From the NCBI GenBank assembly GCA_002900995.3, contig CM035307.1:2480001-2544000 (forward strand): a stretch of 64,000 nt of DNA. The letters are read 5' to 3'. The stretch comes from Ganoderma boninense. Lineage: Eukaryota; Basidiomycota; Agaricomycetes; Polyporales; Polyporaceae. Positions 1-11,698 of the stretch are shown here, piece after piece. A model generated the notes under the pieces. It was not told where the DNA came from, ran no database searches, and saw only the letters and a list, made by a program, of their open reading frames with translations. The translations under genes were made by a program, and so were the position numbers. Numbering within the stretch: the stretch's first letter is position 1; every line of letters begins with the position of its first letter.

Positions 1-911
1 GGGAACCCCGACGGTACGCGCAGATCGATGACGTCTGATACGCGATCGGCACGTATATACTCACCTCCCAACGCAGGGTTGGTACCTCCCCGAAGCGGCG
101 CATCCATACTACGGTGCGTACTCCCCATCGCTGTGTCCACAACCGAAGTCTCCAGTGCAACCGCATCATCCAACGTGAACCTCACGCTGACGACGCTCCC
201 TTCCCACAGTCCTCGCGCCCAAGTACGACATCGACTTCGCCGCCCCCGGCGGGCCCAACCCGCCCGTCGACGCGGGCAGCGTCGCGGCCTTCCAAGCGGA
301 CGTGCCCAAGTTCCTCGAGGACCCCGTCGTGAAGGCAAAGCTCGCGTCCGCGAAGAAGCTGTCCGACGTGAACGTCGCCGACTACGACGCGGTCTTCTAC
401 CCGGGCGGGCACGGCCCCGTGCTCGACCTGGCGACGGACCCGGTGAACGTGAAGCTCGCGTCGGACTTCTTCCGCGCGGGCAAGGTCACGGCCGCCGTGT
501 GCCACGGGCCCGCGGCGCTCGTGGGCGCGACGGACGCGAACGGGGACAGCATCCTCAAGGGGCGCCGCGCGACGGCATTCTCGGACGCCGAGGAGGAGGC
601 GGTCAACAAGGTCAAGGTGGGTGTGGATGTGACTGGGTGGGTCTGTTGTGGGTTCGGCTGACGGGGGGGACATGGGCAGGACGTCCCTTTCCTGGTTGAG
701 GCACGCATCAAGGAGCTCGGCGGCACGTACGAGAAAGCGGCCGAGCTGTGGGGAGTGAGTACATGTTTGAATTGGGGTGGAGTGTGGATACTCACGGAGT
801 CGTTCTCGATGTCAGGTAACCGTCGTCGTGGATGGCATTTTGATCACCGGCCAAAACCCGGCCTCTGCACACCCAATTGGCGAAGCCATCGACAAGGCTC
901 TCTCGGCATAA
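1..911 (+). CDS. DJ-1/PfpI family protein, Hsp31-like (5' end outside window)
   Basis: Visible exons are 1-13 (partial), 77-113, 210-616, 680-754 and 816-911, all with GT-AG borders; together they give 208 residues with no break. The protein reads GTPTGWYLPEAAHPYYVLAPKYD at its start, then YPGGHGPVLDL, then the nucleophile elbow AAVCHGPAAL with the catalytic Cys, and ends at TAA. This is the class I glutamine-amidotransferase-like fold of the Hsp31/glyoxalase III branch of DJ-1, which detoxifies methylglyoxal and acts as a redox chaperone in the cytosol; that role is inferred from the family. Hsp31-like fungal proteins run to about 230-245 residues, so only a short N-terminal exon is missing. 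The stop faces the end of the minus-strand snRNP gene about 265 bp away, so the two are convergent. Confidence 0.93.
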
Positions 912-1175
912 GCAGGCATAAGCTCGCGAGTTCCTGTACTATCACATGTGGTGTAACTGGATAGAAGAATGAGTCAGTTTGTATTATTACAAGAAGACCC
1001 AACGTGCTGCCTGGACAAGCGTGGGAGAGGCGTCCCGTAGTGCGACATGGTCCGTGGTGGCGTTGAAGGGTAAGTAGACCTCGTGTGCAGGGCGACACCG
1101 AAGGTGGCGCGTGAAAAGCGGGTCATCTGAGGGGAAGGACGCTGAGGTACAAATTACACAGTATGCGATACAAAG

Positions 1176-2141
1176 CTAGATATACGAAACAGACATCACC
1201 CATCCCTTCTTGAGTGCGAAGCCGTCCAAGGCTTCTTTTGCCACAGACGCGAGATCGGGTGAGTCGAACATCACGTATGCCATCTTGACTCTCTGTCCAG
1301 ACGCGTTTGGTGTTGGAGATGGGACGACTTGCACCGAGTGGAATCCTTGGTACCTGTACGGCCCGAGGCATGAGAAGCAAGCGCGGTGGGGAAGGTTCGA
1401 GCACGTACTGTTGGAAGAGGACCGCTAATACGTCGTCCGTGACCTCTTGTGGAAGGTTGAGGCACATCAGCCGAGCCGACTGTTGCTGGCTGGCGGCTGG
1501 TATTTGTCCTATCGCCCACTAACGTTAGTCGCGTGCGAGTGCCATCTAGGTTTGCAGGCTGCGCACCATTTGCAGAACCGCTCTGCTTCGGACCCTCGTC
1601 ATCATCCTCGATTTCCATCTCCTCGTCATCGTCGTCGTCGTGTTCGGTTCGCTCCCTCTTGACCTCGCGGGCATCCTCGTCCATCCGATCGTCTCTTCCC
1701 CGCTTTTCACCCGCCCCGCCGTTTACAAGCTTGCCATTTGGTGCGTTCTTGACATGGATCGAGGTAGGGGGCACGAATTCGGGGTCCTCTCTCCGGAGGG
1801 TCGCGTACGACTTGGTTTTTGCGTACTCAATGTGCTGTAGCGGCGGCGGGGGGTGTTGGCATCAAAGGGGACGACATGGGGGAGCCTTGAGACGGACGGC
1901 GCACCATTGGCTTATCATAGAAGACCATACCTTCGCAGCCTCGCATCGCGGCGGTCGCGCCGGGAAGGTCGGTGAAGACGACAAACGCCTGGCCCTTCAT
2001 TTTTTGGCCCTTGAGGGCGACGACATCGATTATCCTGCCGTAGGTTGTGAAGAGGGCGAAGAGCTGGGTGCGTAGCTCGTCTTTCTTGACCTTGTCGTTG
2101 AGATTTTTGATGTAGAGGGTGGTGTTGGGCTGGGACGACAT
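1176..2141 (-). CDS. U1A/U2B''-family snRNP protein (two RRM domains)
   Basis: Four exons on the minus strand, 2141-1905, 1834-1567, 1508-1409 and 1353-1176, total 783 nt (260 residues) in a continuous frame. RRM1 lies near residues 8-85: TTLYIKNLNDKVKKDELRTQ carries RNP2, and KGQAFVVFTDL carries RNP1, in the wording typical of U1A/U2B''. A linker of roughly 90 residues follows, with an acidic stretch (DDDDDEEMEIEDDDEG). RRM2 starts at LMCLNLPQEVTDDVLAVLFQQ and ends the protein with KMAYVMFDSPDLASVAKEAL and GWVMSVSYI. The family binds a hairpin of U1 or U2 snRNA in the spliceosome; fungi often have a single member, so I do not decide between U1A and U2B''. It is divergent from the ceramide synthase, with 472 bp between starts. 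Confidence 0.93.
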
Positions 2142-2613
2142 GGCTTGGCGGCCCGAGAGGCGGACGGAGGGGACGGGGAGACGGAGGGGGACACGGCGGG
2201 GACGCGAGGCGCGATGTGACGAGGAGTTTGGTATGGGACGCGGAGGAAGCGAGGTACGCGTGCGCGGAGGCTCCCACGGGCTGGACACCGTGGCGGGGAG
2301 ACGCTGGGGAAAAGGGGAGGCGCCGTCGCACGTTCGCGTCTCGCTCGTTGGGGACGAATATTAATTGTTTTTCCATCTGACCAGCGCAAAAAGCGAGCGG
2401 TGTCCTGTCCGTGGCCAGCTCACTCGTCTCCAGCCTCCCGCCGCCACCGTCCAACACCCTCTGCGCGCGGCCCTGTCAAGCACCCCTAAGTCCGCCCCGC
2501 ACCCACGTCGCGCCCCCTCGGCCCTCGCACCGACACCGCTCGGCCAAGGAATACCCACTCCCGACAATCGTTTCATGACCTGTTGACGTGACACTTCTGA
2601 CAATATCTTCGCC
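2142..2613. promoter_or_regulatory. Divergent intergenic region, snRNP protein / ceramide synthase
   Basis: This 472-bp gap separates two start codons that point away from each other, so it must hold both promoters. It is C-rich on the plus strand near the ceramide synthase start. No defined element or further ORF stands out. Confidence 0.5.
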
Positions 2614-3994
2614 ATGAATACCGAGGCCGCCCCCGCATGGCTCCCCCGCCAACTCGTGCCCTTCTTTACCCTTTCTTACCCACCGCCCCCCCTGTACACC
2701 CCGACTCCTTCCCCAACTCCAACTACTATGCCGCTGGCCTTCTTGATGGCTGCTACATCATCACTGCCATTGCCGTCATGGCCATTCTTCGCGACCTCAC
2801 GCGTCTCTATGTATGGGAGCCATTCGCCCGCTGGAAACTCACTCGCGATCTGCGCAACTCAAAGCCCAACAAGCTCGCACATGCCAACGGTAACGGCAAG
2901 ACTAATGGTGCCGTGAATGGAAACGGTCACGCTGCCGCATACTCCATTACCCCCGCTGAGAAGAGGAAAATGAACAGAAGCGTCATGCGTTTCGCCGAGC
3001 AGGGCTGGTCCGTCATCTACTACACTTTCAGTTGGGGCCTCGGTGTGGTGCGTCTCGCTCTTCCGCTTCCCGCGTCCTTCGCGTATGTTTGCGACACGAA
3101 TGGATGTCCCAATACAGCGGCTAACGAAACCGCGCATGGCATCTCTTTTTATTCGCAGTATATCAACCGGAACTTCCCCACAGCCGTCTTGAACCCAATC
3201 AACGTCTGGACTGGTTATCCCCACACCCCGCTCGCAGGCCCAGTAAAGTTCTACTACCTCCTCCAGACGGCATGCTACATCCACCAAATGCTCGTGCTCA
3301 ACGCCGAGGCCCGGCGGAAGGACCATTGGCAGATGATGGCCCACCACGTTATCACCGTCACGCTCGAAATTGCGAGTTACTTCTACAACTACACTCGCGT
3401 CGGCTGCCTCGTCTTGGTTCTCATGGACCTCTGTGACGGTCTTCTACCGGTGAGTCCCCATTGCGCTGTGAACGGCGCACCAGTCCTTTGAATGCGCGAA
3501 GCATTGGCACACGATGCTCATAATACACAATGAACAGCTGGCCAAGATGCTGCGTTACTTGGGCATGACCACACTCTGCGATCTGGCCTTCGTTGTATTC
3601 ATGACTTCGTGGTTCTTTACGCGACACGTCCTCTTCATGCTGGTTATCAAGGCCACTTGGGAGGCGTGGTATGTCATCCCTCGTGTGTGGGACCCCTCCC
3701 GAGGGCATTTCCTCACGACGGAGATCTACTATGCGTTCCTCTGTATGCTCGTTACACTCCAGGTATGAAGCCAGCCATCCTTTACGGTCTACCGGGAACT
3801 CACGCGATCAATCTGAAGGTCATCCAGCTGGTCTGGTTCACCCAGATCTGTCGTGTAGCATACAGGGTAGTTTCAGGCAAGGGTGCCGAAGACACGCGCA
3901 GCGACGACGAGGAGTGAGCCAGCCCCCTCATCTTTCGCGAAGGCCGAGCTAATGAACCGCCTGCAGCGATGACGACCACAAAAAGGACGACTAA
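2614..3994 (+). CDS. LAG1: Ceramide synthase, Lag1/TLC domain (possible 1-base frame break at 5' end)
   Basis: Exons run to 3449, then 3538-3762, 3819-about 3913, and probably a last short exon ending DDDDHKKDD at 3994; if that intron is retained the protein stops at 3917. The TLC domain holds the diagnostic Lag1 stretch MMAHHVITVTLEIASYFYNY with the two adjacent catalytic His, followed by VLVLMDLCDGLLP, and several hydrophobic spans. The enzyme N-acylates sphingoid bases in the ER membrane. The expected N-terminus (MNTEAAPAWLPRQLVPFFTL) starts at ATG 2614 but is in another frame from the rest (VHPDSFPNSNYYAAGLLDG); the change falls at a run of seven C at 2686-2692, and one more C would restore one frame. 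ATG 2637 instead opens the main frame directly but gives an unusual first 20 residues. An assembly error in the C run or a real shift are both possible. Confidence 0.88.
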
Positions 3995-4672
3995 CTTCAT
4001 GTGTCATGTAATGGACATGATTAGACTTGCTTCTGCTAATCTTAATTATTCTACGCTCCAGGCTTCCCAGCTTCCTGTGTACTCTGTCTCTCTCCTGTGG
4101 TGGGGCTGCAATGAAAATGCCTCACCGTACTTGGAGGGCGCCTCTATACCCTTGTGCGATTCTGATATCCCTCCCCTCGTTGCCACCTTCCTTTCGGTTT
4201 CGAGACACTAGGTTTCATATAATCGTCCCCACATGGTACTAGTGGTTACTGTGGCATTGCTTTGGATCGTATATACAGCCGCAGCTGAACAAAGATGGGG
4301 TAGAGTCCGCAGCATTCCGTGCGGTCGCGCTGCTGCGCAGCCATGTTCTGTGACAGCGTCAACTTCTGAAGGCTTTCAGACTGTTCCCGTATGTGCTGCG
4401 CCAGGCCGAGGGAAGCATGGCGAGGAGACCATCCAAGGACAGCCAGGCGAGGCTGCTCAGGCGAACATAAAGACCTTCCTTATCGGGGGCATCGACCTCG
4501 GGTGACTGCGCCTGGCGCTCCGTACATAGCTCCCGGCGCCTCTCAGTCACTCGGCACTCTCTCCCTGCCACTCCGCCTCTCTGTGCTCTCTCTCCCTCTG
4601 AGCATATCCTATTCCCATATCTACTGTCGCCTCTCCCGTTACACACTTGCATCTCAGCCCGCTGGGACCACT
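3995..4672. other. Intergenic, ceramide synthase to SNF7
   Basis: This 678-bp stretch holds the 3' end of the ceramide synthase transcript and the SNF7 promoter. The last 150 bp are pyrimidine-rich (repeated CTCTC tracts), as is common just upstream of fungal starts. No further gene is seen. Confidence 0.5.
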
Positions 4673-5756
4673 ATGATGGCTGGATTCATGAGCTACTTCG
4701 GGGGCCGGCGCGACGTCAAGCAGTCGTCGCGCGATGCGATAGTCACCCTGCGGCAGCAGCTGCAGATGATCGAGAAGAAGGAGGACTACCTGCAGAAGAA
4801 GATTGACGAGGAGATGAAGAAGGCGAAGCAGAACGCGGTCTCCAACAAGCCTGGTGAGTTCCCCCCCAACCGTGTCTTGTGAGAGGAGGAGTGGGTCTCC
4901 TCTGCTTGCATACCTCACGCGGGGTGTGCCTCTGGACTGCTCATATCTGCTCCCACTCTGGATGTCGTTAGACGGGAGAGCTTATATGGTGTTTGACGTT
5001 TGGGGCAGCGGCGACCGCGGCACTACGGCGGAAGAAGGTGTCGGAGCAGGAGCTCGAGAAACTGCAGAACACCCGCTTCCAGCTGGAGATGCAGGTAAAC
5101 ACACTCGAGTCCGCGAGCTTCAACGCGGAGACCATGGCCGCGATGAAGAAGGCGGCGGGCGCACTAAAGGATATGCACGGCAAGCTGTGAGTTGTCGTTC
5201 CTGTTTCATTCGTCCACCCCCCCTCCCATGCTACAACCTCGTTTGTGTGGGCTGTTTGCATGTGATAGCGATACTGATTGCGGGGGCTTGTCTTTGTGCG
5301 GGACTAGGACAATCGACAAGGTGGACCAGACGATGGCGGAGATCCAGGAGCAGACACAGCTCGCGAACGAGGTCTCGGAGGCGATATCATCCAGCACATA
5401 TGCTGGCGTAGATCTCGATGACGTGCGTTGTTCTCTCCTGTGCTAAGCGTGATAGCTGACTGAAGCCATCGCCTTATTTTTGCTTTGTGCGTATTGACGG
5501 TATACAGGATGAGCTCAAGCAGGAGCTCGCGGAGCTGGAGCAGGAAGAGCTCGATAGCAAGCTCATGCAGGATCATGTGCCAGTACATCACCCAGGAGGC
5601 CTCAGCAAGGCACCCGAAGGTACGTCTTCTCAAGTCCGTCTTTGCGGTAAGCCATCTATTTACCCCCGCGTCCACCTTAACGTAGCACCACAAGCAATCG
5701 AGGACGACGAGGAAACACAGCTCAAGGAACTACAGGCCGCACTGGCCATGTCCTAG
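4673..5756 (+). CDS. SNF7: Snf7/Vps32, core ESCRT-III subunit
   Basis: Five exons, 4673-4853, 5009-5186, 5308-5422, 5508-5619 and 5686-5756, total 657 nt and give 218 residues, the usual Snf7 length. The N-terminus MMAGFMSYFGGRRDVKQSS is followed by the basic helix 1 (AIVTLRQQLQMIEKKEDYLQ), helix 2 with AALRRKKVSEQELEKLQNTR, and the acidic C-terminal part (DELKQELAELEQEELDSKL). It ends with an acidic autoinhibitory/MIM-like tail, ETQLKELQAALAMS. Snf7 polymerises on endosomal and other membranes and drives inward budding and scission with Vps4; this role is family knowledge. A second ATG follows at once (4676), and either may be used. It is convergent with NEM1. Confidence 0.96.
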
Positions 5757-6910
5757 TTTCGCAGCCCCATAGCCCTCGCACACCCGATTACCCCCGACTG
5801 GAGCTGCGCCGCTCGTTGGCTCCTGGCACGCGGACGCTCGTTTTACCCTCCCCTCGTCAGCGTTCGCACCCGCCCTCTTCTGCTCTCCCGGCTCGGCCTA
5901 ATCATCGACGTCTGTGTCCGTACATTATCACCACCCATGGGCCCTTCTTTCCCCTGCCTGGCGTTCTCCCACCATGTTCTATTAGTGCTCTCTGTCTCTC
6001 CCTCTCTCACCTCACTTCCGACCCGCATTGTACCGTGCCTCCCGCAGTTTGACGATGACGAGATGAATATATATCACGAACGGAAGTTTTAGAATCCCAG
6101 CCTCTGTACCTCTCCTGCCCTGCCCGTGTCTGAAGATAAGATCTGAAGCTTTGGGAGCGTCCCGAGTCCTCGGAAGGATCGACAAGAGCGCGCATGCCTG
6201 ACCTGTCAGGCTATCCACGGTGCCGGGAACGTTGATGAACGGACAACGGCGATAGCGGGTGTGTTTTCCCCACATGTCCCGTACCACCGGGTACGTATAA
6301 GTATATGTACAACAGCGACATTTGCGGCGCGCGAGCCGCTTGTAAGCAATTAGTGTGCTAGTATATCGCCCAGAGGGTCGGAAACATGATGCGTGCGTTA
6401 TCCGAGAGTTCGAACAGCAGTACTTCCGTGGTATGTGATGGTATGGGGTGGTGGCGAAGCGCGAAGCGGCGTGAAGAGGTGTGTATGTATGTGTGACAGA
6501 GGGGGATCGGGTGGGGATATCGGGGACCCAGGATGTGAGGGCGCGAAGTGGAGCGTGGGAGGGTGAAAGCGGGGAAGCGGGGAAATGGGGAAGTGGGGGG
6601 GGGGGAGTTTGGTGCAGAGATTCGATGAGAGATGCAAGAACGACGACGGGTAAGTTGAGGAATAATTAGCAGATGCGGATGATGATAGTTCTTTCGACGA
6701 CGGGTGCGAGATGATGACGGCGACGAGGGACCAGACGGAACGAACGAAACAGCTTAACCGAGACCCGGATAACAAGCATGACACGGGACGGAGACGAAGT
6801 ATGAGATAGGCAGGACGTGCGATCGTGCTCTTTCACCCTGCTCGCACAAGACACGAGTAGGCACCTCGTTGAAGGGGTGTGCGGCCGAGGTGCGAGAGAG
6901 CGGGAAAGGG
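5757..6910. other. Convergent intergenic region, SNF7 / NEM1
   Basis: About 1.15 kb lie between two stop codons that face each other. It holds two 3' untranslated regions and low-complexity tracts, including G-rich DNA at 6500-6610 with a run of ten G at about 6596-6605. Open frames here are short and show no recognisable domain. Confidence 0.45.
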
Positions 6911-8646
6911 TCATGAAAAGCCACGAATCCCGAGAACTCGCCGGACGTCGCTGGTGAAGCGAAGGGAGTCCAGCACTGGTAGGAGATCGAGGAGGGCTTC
7001 GTCGTGAGGATCGTGGGTCCAGCCTTCTATTGGAATCCCGTTCGCTGTGGGCGGAGGGCCTCGTCAGACTACCGACAAATCTCCTGCAGTACAGCGTGGA
7101 TCCATACCTTCATTAATGTTATAACACACCGGCGAGTTGTCTATTAGGCAAACCCTTGAGAGGTCTTGCTCGACTTTCGACAAATCCTTGGTATATGATC
7201 CGTTCGGAAGTTGTGTGCATTGCTGGGACAGATCGTTCAGCACACTCTAGAAGCGCGCTCGGCACCAAGCCTTACTGACCTCACGAAAATATCGACGACT
7301 GAAGATACCGCGACCAGCATCTAGCCAGTCAATTACGGGGTCCGCATATTCAGGCATTGAAGCCGTAAAGATAACGAGCGTGTACCATTGTGATACCTAT
7401 GACGCAAGTGGGGATTGGTCGGCATGCAACGGCGAACTTGGGGGTGGTGATGGCTGCTCACCTTCCTGAGAAAATAATCGACGAATGGCCTCTTGTACAC
7501 ATGGTAAAGTGTACTCCGACCGCCCAGCACCACCTCAACCGTGTACCCTACGCCCTTATTCCTCCTGCCGAAGCCGAACAATCCTGAGCCGCCCGCGGAG
7601 AGTATTGGTCGGGAGGTGGAATGGATCAAAGTCTCATCTAGGTCCAGCACGAGGGTTTTCGGCGTGTGGAATGGAGTCTGTTTCGCAGGCGGTGTTGGTG
7701 TTACTGAGCGCGAGCGGGTGGCTGGAGGCGTCAGCGAGGCTGGCGCGACCGCAGCTTTAGGATCTGAGACGGTAGGAATTACAGATATGGGCGTCGGGGG
7801 CATCTCCTTCCCTGACGGAGGCTTTGTGGGCGGAGAAGGTGGGTGAGATAGAGGGGATGGGATTGTGGGCTGGTACGGAGGATGAGGAGTTGAGTCTAGT
7901 AATACAGGCGGAATGGATGGTGGCTTCTCGTCTCTACTCTCGTCCTCGGTGTCCTTCTCCTCCTCATCCGAATTATCTTCTACCGCAGCGTCGTCTGCAG
8001 CACCCATAGAAGGAAGCGGATTGTATTGCCTCGTGAGAGAGCGCAAGGCAGCCAGAAGAGCGTTCCAGAGCTGGAGGACGATGCGCACGAAGACGAGATG
8101 GCGGAGGGCGGGAGACGCGTCGCCGGGCTTGAGACGGCTAGTTCTCTCTGTTGAAGAGACGGAGGGTCTGCGGGATGGGGGCCGGGAAGGCTTCTTGTGG
8201 GACATTGGTGGGGCGAGTAGAGAAGCGGATGGGGTGAGGATGTTCGGATTGACCTCGGCAGGAGAGGAGTAGGATCGCTTTAGCGTCCATCCGGATGAAG
8301 ATGAGGGTTGGGGGACCAGGAAGGACTTGGTCGATCCGGAACGTTTAAGGCGTGTCTGGTGTTCGCCATTATGGAGGAGGGGTGGGGATTCGGTAGTGGG
8401 GGTGCTTGGTGGCGCACGAGGGGAAGCAAGGACGTCGAACTGGCGGGATAGATAGCCAAGGGAGTTCATGGGCGTGAGGCCGACACCGAGAAGGGCGGCC
8501 TCGAGGAGAAGTTGGAGAGCGAGAGGGATGAGCGGGGAGGAGGGCGGGGGCGAGAGGAGAGAAGGCTGGGGCTCGTCCGGTTTGGGAGAGGGCAGCAAGC
8601 GCCGGGAGAAGCGCGCGCAACGAGCACGGAGGTCGAGAGACGCCAT
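6911..8646 (-). CDS. NEM1: Nem1-type phosphatase (FCP1/SCP-like, lipin activator)
   Basis: The first exon encodes a long low-complexity N-terminal half starting [10 protein letters not shown], with two hydrophobic spans ([20 protein letters not shown] and [18 protein letters not shown]) that fit membrane anchoring. The catalytic domain starts with [12 protein letters not shown], the DXDX(T/V) motif of the FCP1/SCP family. After an intron come [20 protein letters not shown] and [15 protein letters not shown], then a third exon with [20 protein letters not shown] and [14 protein letters not shown], and a last exon ending [11 protein letters not shown]. Nem1 with Spo7 dephosphorylates lipin (Pah1) at the nuclear/ER membrane to steer phosphatidate toward triglyceride; the role is known for the family. 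The frame stays open upstream to 8820, so the start at 8646 is a choice made because the protein reads best from there. Confidence 0.9.
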
Positions 8647-9268
8647 CTCCGCTGAGTCTGTGACCACCAACGTCGGATGGTTGGGGTCCCGTCCGATCCC
8701 CACTGTCTCCCCCATCCTTTTCAATCGTCCTCCCGTCTTCCACGGACGCCTGCCCCCTCGCCCGCGCCCCCAGTCCTGCCTGGCGTCTGCCCAACAAACA
8801 TCGATGAGATACACGTGCAACTGCCCCCTCCAACGTGCGATGCCCTATCGACATCCTCATCCCTCCATCTCATCTTCTTCTCCTGCCCAGCTCCAGTCTC
8901 TTCTCATGCGATAAGCCATCTGCCGTCTCGGGCTCCTTTCCTTCCCGCTGCTCGTGGTCACTCTTGCCGTAATATCTTTTCTTTGTGCTCACCTGCTCCC
9001 TAGGCCAATCTTCATTTCGGGTCCTGGCCATGCCTGACTGAATCCCCCGACTAACCCCGCCGCTCGTGACCATGAGCTACGGAGATGATCCTGGCGCTTT
9101 CTAAGTTTCTTTGACTAATGCTGCCGGTTGAACATAACTGGCGTGTCTATTTCCCATTTCTCGAACCTGCAGCATGCGTTCAATCCATCCACGACGTGAG
9201 GTTCACCTGTCTATCATCCAAACTCGCTTCTCAAAACTTGGTTTGCTGAGCACACCGCCAAAAAGCAG
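8647..9268. other. Upstream region of NEM1
   Basis: This gap of about 620 bp holds the NEM1 promoter. A plus-strand ATG at 9072 opens only ten codons before a stop. Nothing else is supported. Confidence 0.4.
9260..9264 (-). terminator. Pol III terminator of tRNA-Cys
   Basis: A run of five T on the minus strand lies four bases beyond the discriminator base of the tRNA. This is the standard RNA polymerase III stop signal. Confidence 0.8.
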
Positions 9269-9340
9269 AGGGCCCACCGTGGTTCGAACACGGGACCACA
9301 CGATCTGCAATCGTATGCTCTACCACTGAGCTATAAGCCC
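9269..9340 (-). tRNA. tRNA-Cys (anticodon GCA)
   Basis: Read on the minus strand, the 72-nt unit folds as a full cloverleaf. The acceptor arm is GGGCTTA paired with TGGGCCC (two G-T pairs). The D arm is GCTC...GAGC with AGTGGTAG in its loop. The anticodon stem TACGA/TCGTG carries the loop TTGCAGA, so the anticodon is GCA (Cys). The T arm is CCGTG-TTCGAAC-CACGG. The discriminator base is U73, as expected for tRNA-Cys. There is no intron. Five T follow on the minus strand (plus-strand A at 9260-9264), a Pol III terminator. Confidence 0.97.
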
Positions 9341-9419
9341 ATGAGCAACACCCATGCGTGGCACCACAAGGCTCTTGGAATTATTATTTCCAAATGGGAA
9401 CTTCAACATTGATGTTAGG

Positions 9420-11352
9420 TTAGATATCGGAAACCCTGCCCTCTTTCATACCCTTGTGCGTCTCCTCCCTAGTGAGAATTTCGTTCAGACGATTGAGGTG
9501 CAGCTTGAAGACGTAGCACATCGCAATTGTGCAACCCGCAGTGGCGATGCAAATCGCGTACGACTTGCGGTATGTCGGCCCCCAGGGGCTCGGCCATACA
9601 TACCTGCGAAATGTCTTTAACCATAAAAATTAGCCCGAAGCAGGAGCCGGACACTCACGATCCAGCCACGTCTCCAAATTCTGAGAAGGCATTGACAAAA
9701 GCGAGCGCCACCGCCCGCTTCGCTGGGGGCCGGGGAAAGGTGTTGCTTATCCAGGTAAACAGGACAACGTAGCCGGCGTACGACTGCGCCATGAGGAACC
9801 TGCGCGGTGCCTTCCCCTCAGTGCTACGTCCCAAAGGTAAGCTTACTCGCCCTCACTCACAATGAAACATAACGTGCAGCGGTATTCATCGTGCATATCG
9901 CGATAGCAAACCCGACGATCCCGACGAATATAGGTATTGTAGTGTGGTAGAACCTCTCGCTAGTCGCGTCCGAATGCCTGCTCAGAACGTCAGTGCTCAC
10001 CTTCCATCCTCAGGACTCATAACGCACCTCGAGACGGCATACGTCACTATCGCCGCGAACACGAACGGCGGCGCACACAGGAGCAGCGTGACCGTCGGGC
10101 CGAACCCCATCGTTTGGCTCAGCGTCGGGAAGTACGCATTGAAGCTCAGCGCGACGACGAAGCTCGTCATCGCGACCGCCGTCCACCACACCTTCCAGTC
10201 CCGCACCGCGAGCTGTAGGCCTGCCATGTGGCCCCCTCCCGTCTCGGATTCGCTCTCACTCCCATCCCCGACACCCACGTCCTCTTCCATGCGCTTTATC
10301 GCAAGCTTGCGCTCCTCATCCGACAGCCACCGCGTCGTGTCCGGGAAGTCTGGGAGGACGAAGATGGCGCATATGGCCACGAAGACGGTGAGCGACCCCT
10401 CGATGTAGAAGAGCCAGTGCCAGGCGGCTTGCCCGAGCTTGCCGTCCATGCCGTCGAGGATGCCCGAGGCCATGAGGGCGCCGAAGGCGTTGGAGGCGAT
10501 GTTGCCACAGAAGAGGATCGCGATGCGCACGCCGAGCTCGCCGCGGGTGTACCACCTGCTGAGGAGGAAAAGTGCGCCGGGGAAGAAGGCGGCTTCTACA
10601 AACCCGAGGAAGAAGCGCGTCCAGAGAGCACCTGTGAAGCTGCGCCACCATGAGGGCGAGCTACATAAAGACAATCGTGAGGAGTATTGCAGCTTACTCT
10701 TTCGTAGTCCCTGTAGAGTTTCAATCAGAAAATATGTAGTTTCAATAGAGGTAAATGTTTGCTGACCCGTTAAGATAGAGATTACGCCCCATACGATCAT
10801 GCAAGCCGGAAGGTATATGGAGGGTTTGCCGATGTGGATTGAGGAACATATTCCTGAAGGTACATTTCAGTAATCTGATTTCCTATCTACCACGGGTGAC
10901 CACTCACGAAGGGACCTGCATGATCATGTACCCAACATACAGGATCGACAGAAGGGTCGCAAATTGTTGACCCTTTAAACCCAGATCTGTTTCGAATCCA
11001 CGCAGTCGGGCGGCTCTATGGGGATACTTTAGCATGAATCCGCATGGACTCTCATCATGCCTCACCCAATGTTGTTCCTATCCATCTATGTGACGATTCA
11101 CCGGTGAATCTAGAAGAACGCGGTCTGGTCCATACTGCGCGTACGACGCACATAATTGAGGATATAGATAACTATCAGAATCGACATGCGCCTGTCGATC
11201 TTGCGGACAAGCTTGCGCTCCAGTCGCCGCCGTGCTTCACACCCACCGAATTCGACATCCGTGTCTTCGACGACGGTTGATGAGGTTATCTCCAAGGCGT
11301 CTATCGGCTGCTCAGCGATAGCGACCAGTGACGGCGACTTGGAGGATGTCAT
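9420..11352 (-). CDS. MFS transporter A, ACS/allantoate permease type
   Basis: A multi-exon minus-strand gene starts MTSSKSPSLVAIAEQPIDAL at 11352. The N-terminal tail leads to RRMSILIVIYILNY, then a tiny exon MDRNNIG and a third exon AARLRGFETDLGLKGQQFAT. The core has FLGFVEAAFFPGALFLLSRW, WLFYIEGSLTVFVAICAIF, LPDFPDTTRWLSDEE and the second half with FPTLSQTMGFGPTVTLLLC. Twelve membrane spans are expected. This is the Dal5/Tna1/Vht1-like family, proton-coupled importers of organic anions such as allantoate, nicotinate or biotin; the substrate cannot be read. The C-terminus ends EGRVSDI where paralogues end GFRYLL, which fits small indels in the last codons. It lies head to tail with transporter B, 346 bp apart. 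Confidence 0.9.
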
Positions 11353-11698
11353 CGCAGAGGTCCAAAGAAACGGATTCCAAGTGTTCTTCCGGGAGGCGTC
11401 GGGGGAGCAGGGTGGGACCAAGAGACCGAAGGCAACCTTTGTATATAAGCAAGTCAGCCTGACGCTCTGGTCACAAGGTCCTACCCCCCGAAAAGAAGCA
11501 TGACTAGTCGCCCAGATAGCGTGAATGTTATCAGTAACAGTGAAGGAAAGCACGGAGGGTGACCGCCGATGGAAGAATATCAGTCGACGCAATGTAGAGC
11601 ATTGTGAATGTATGAGCTTGACGTTTTCGGGCAGGATGAGTATATGACCTGGAAGTTGTTTTGTAGCAGCAGCACACCGCGGAAATTCATCGTACGAT

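Noticed and set aside
182..673. Long minus-strand open frame opposite the DJ-1 gene
   Set aside because: It is the antisense shadow of a GC-rich coding exon; the plus-strand reading matches a known family and has proper splice sites.
9072..9104. Ten-codon micro-ORF MSYGDDPGAF between NEM1 and tRNA-Cys
   Set aside because: Too short, no downstream splice donor that would extend it, and no conservation that I can judge.
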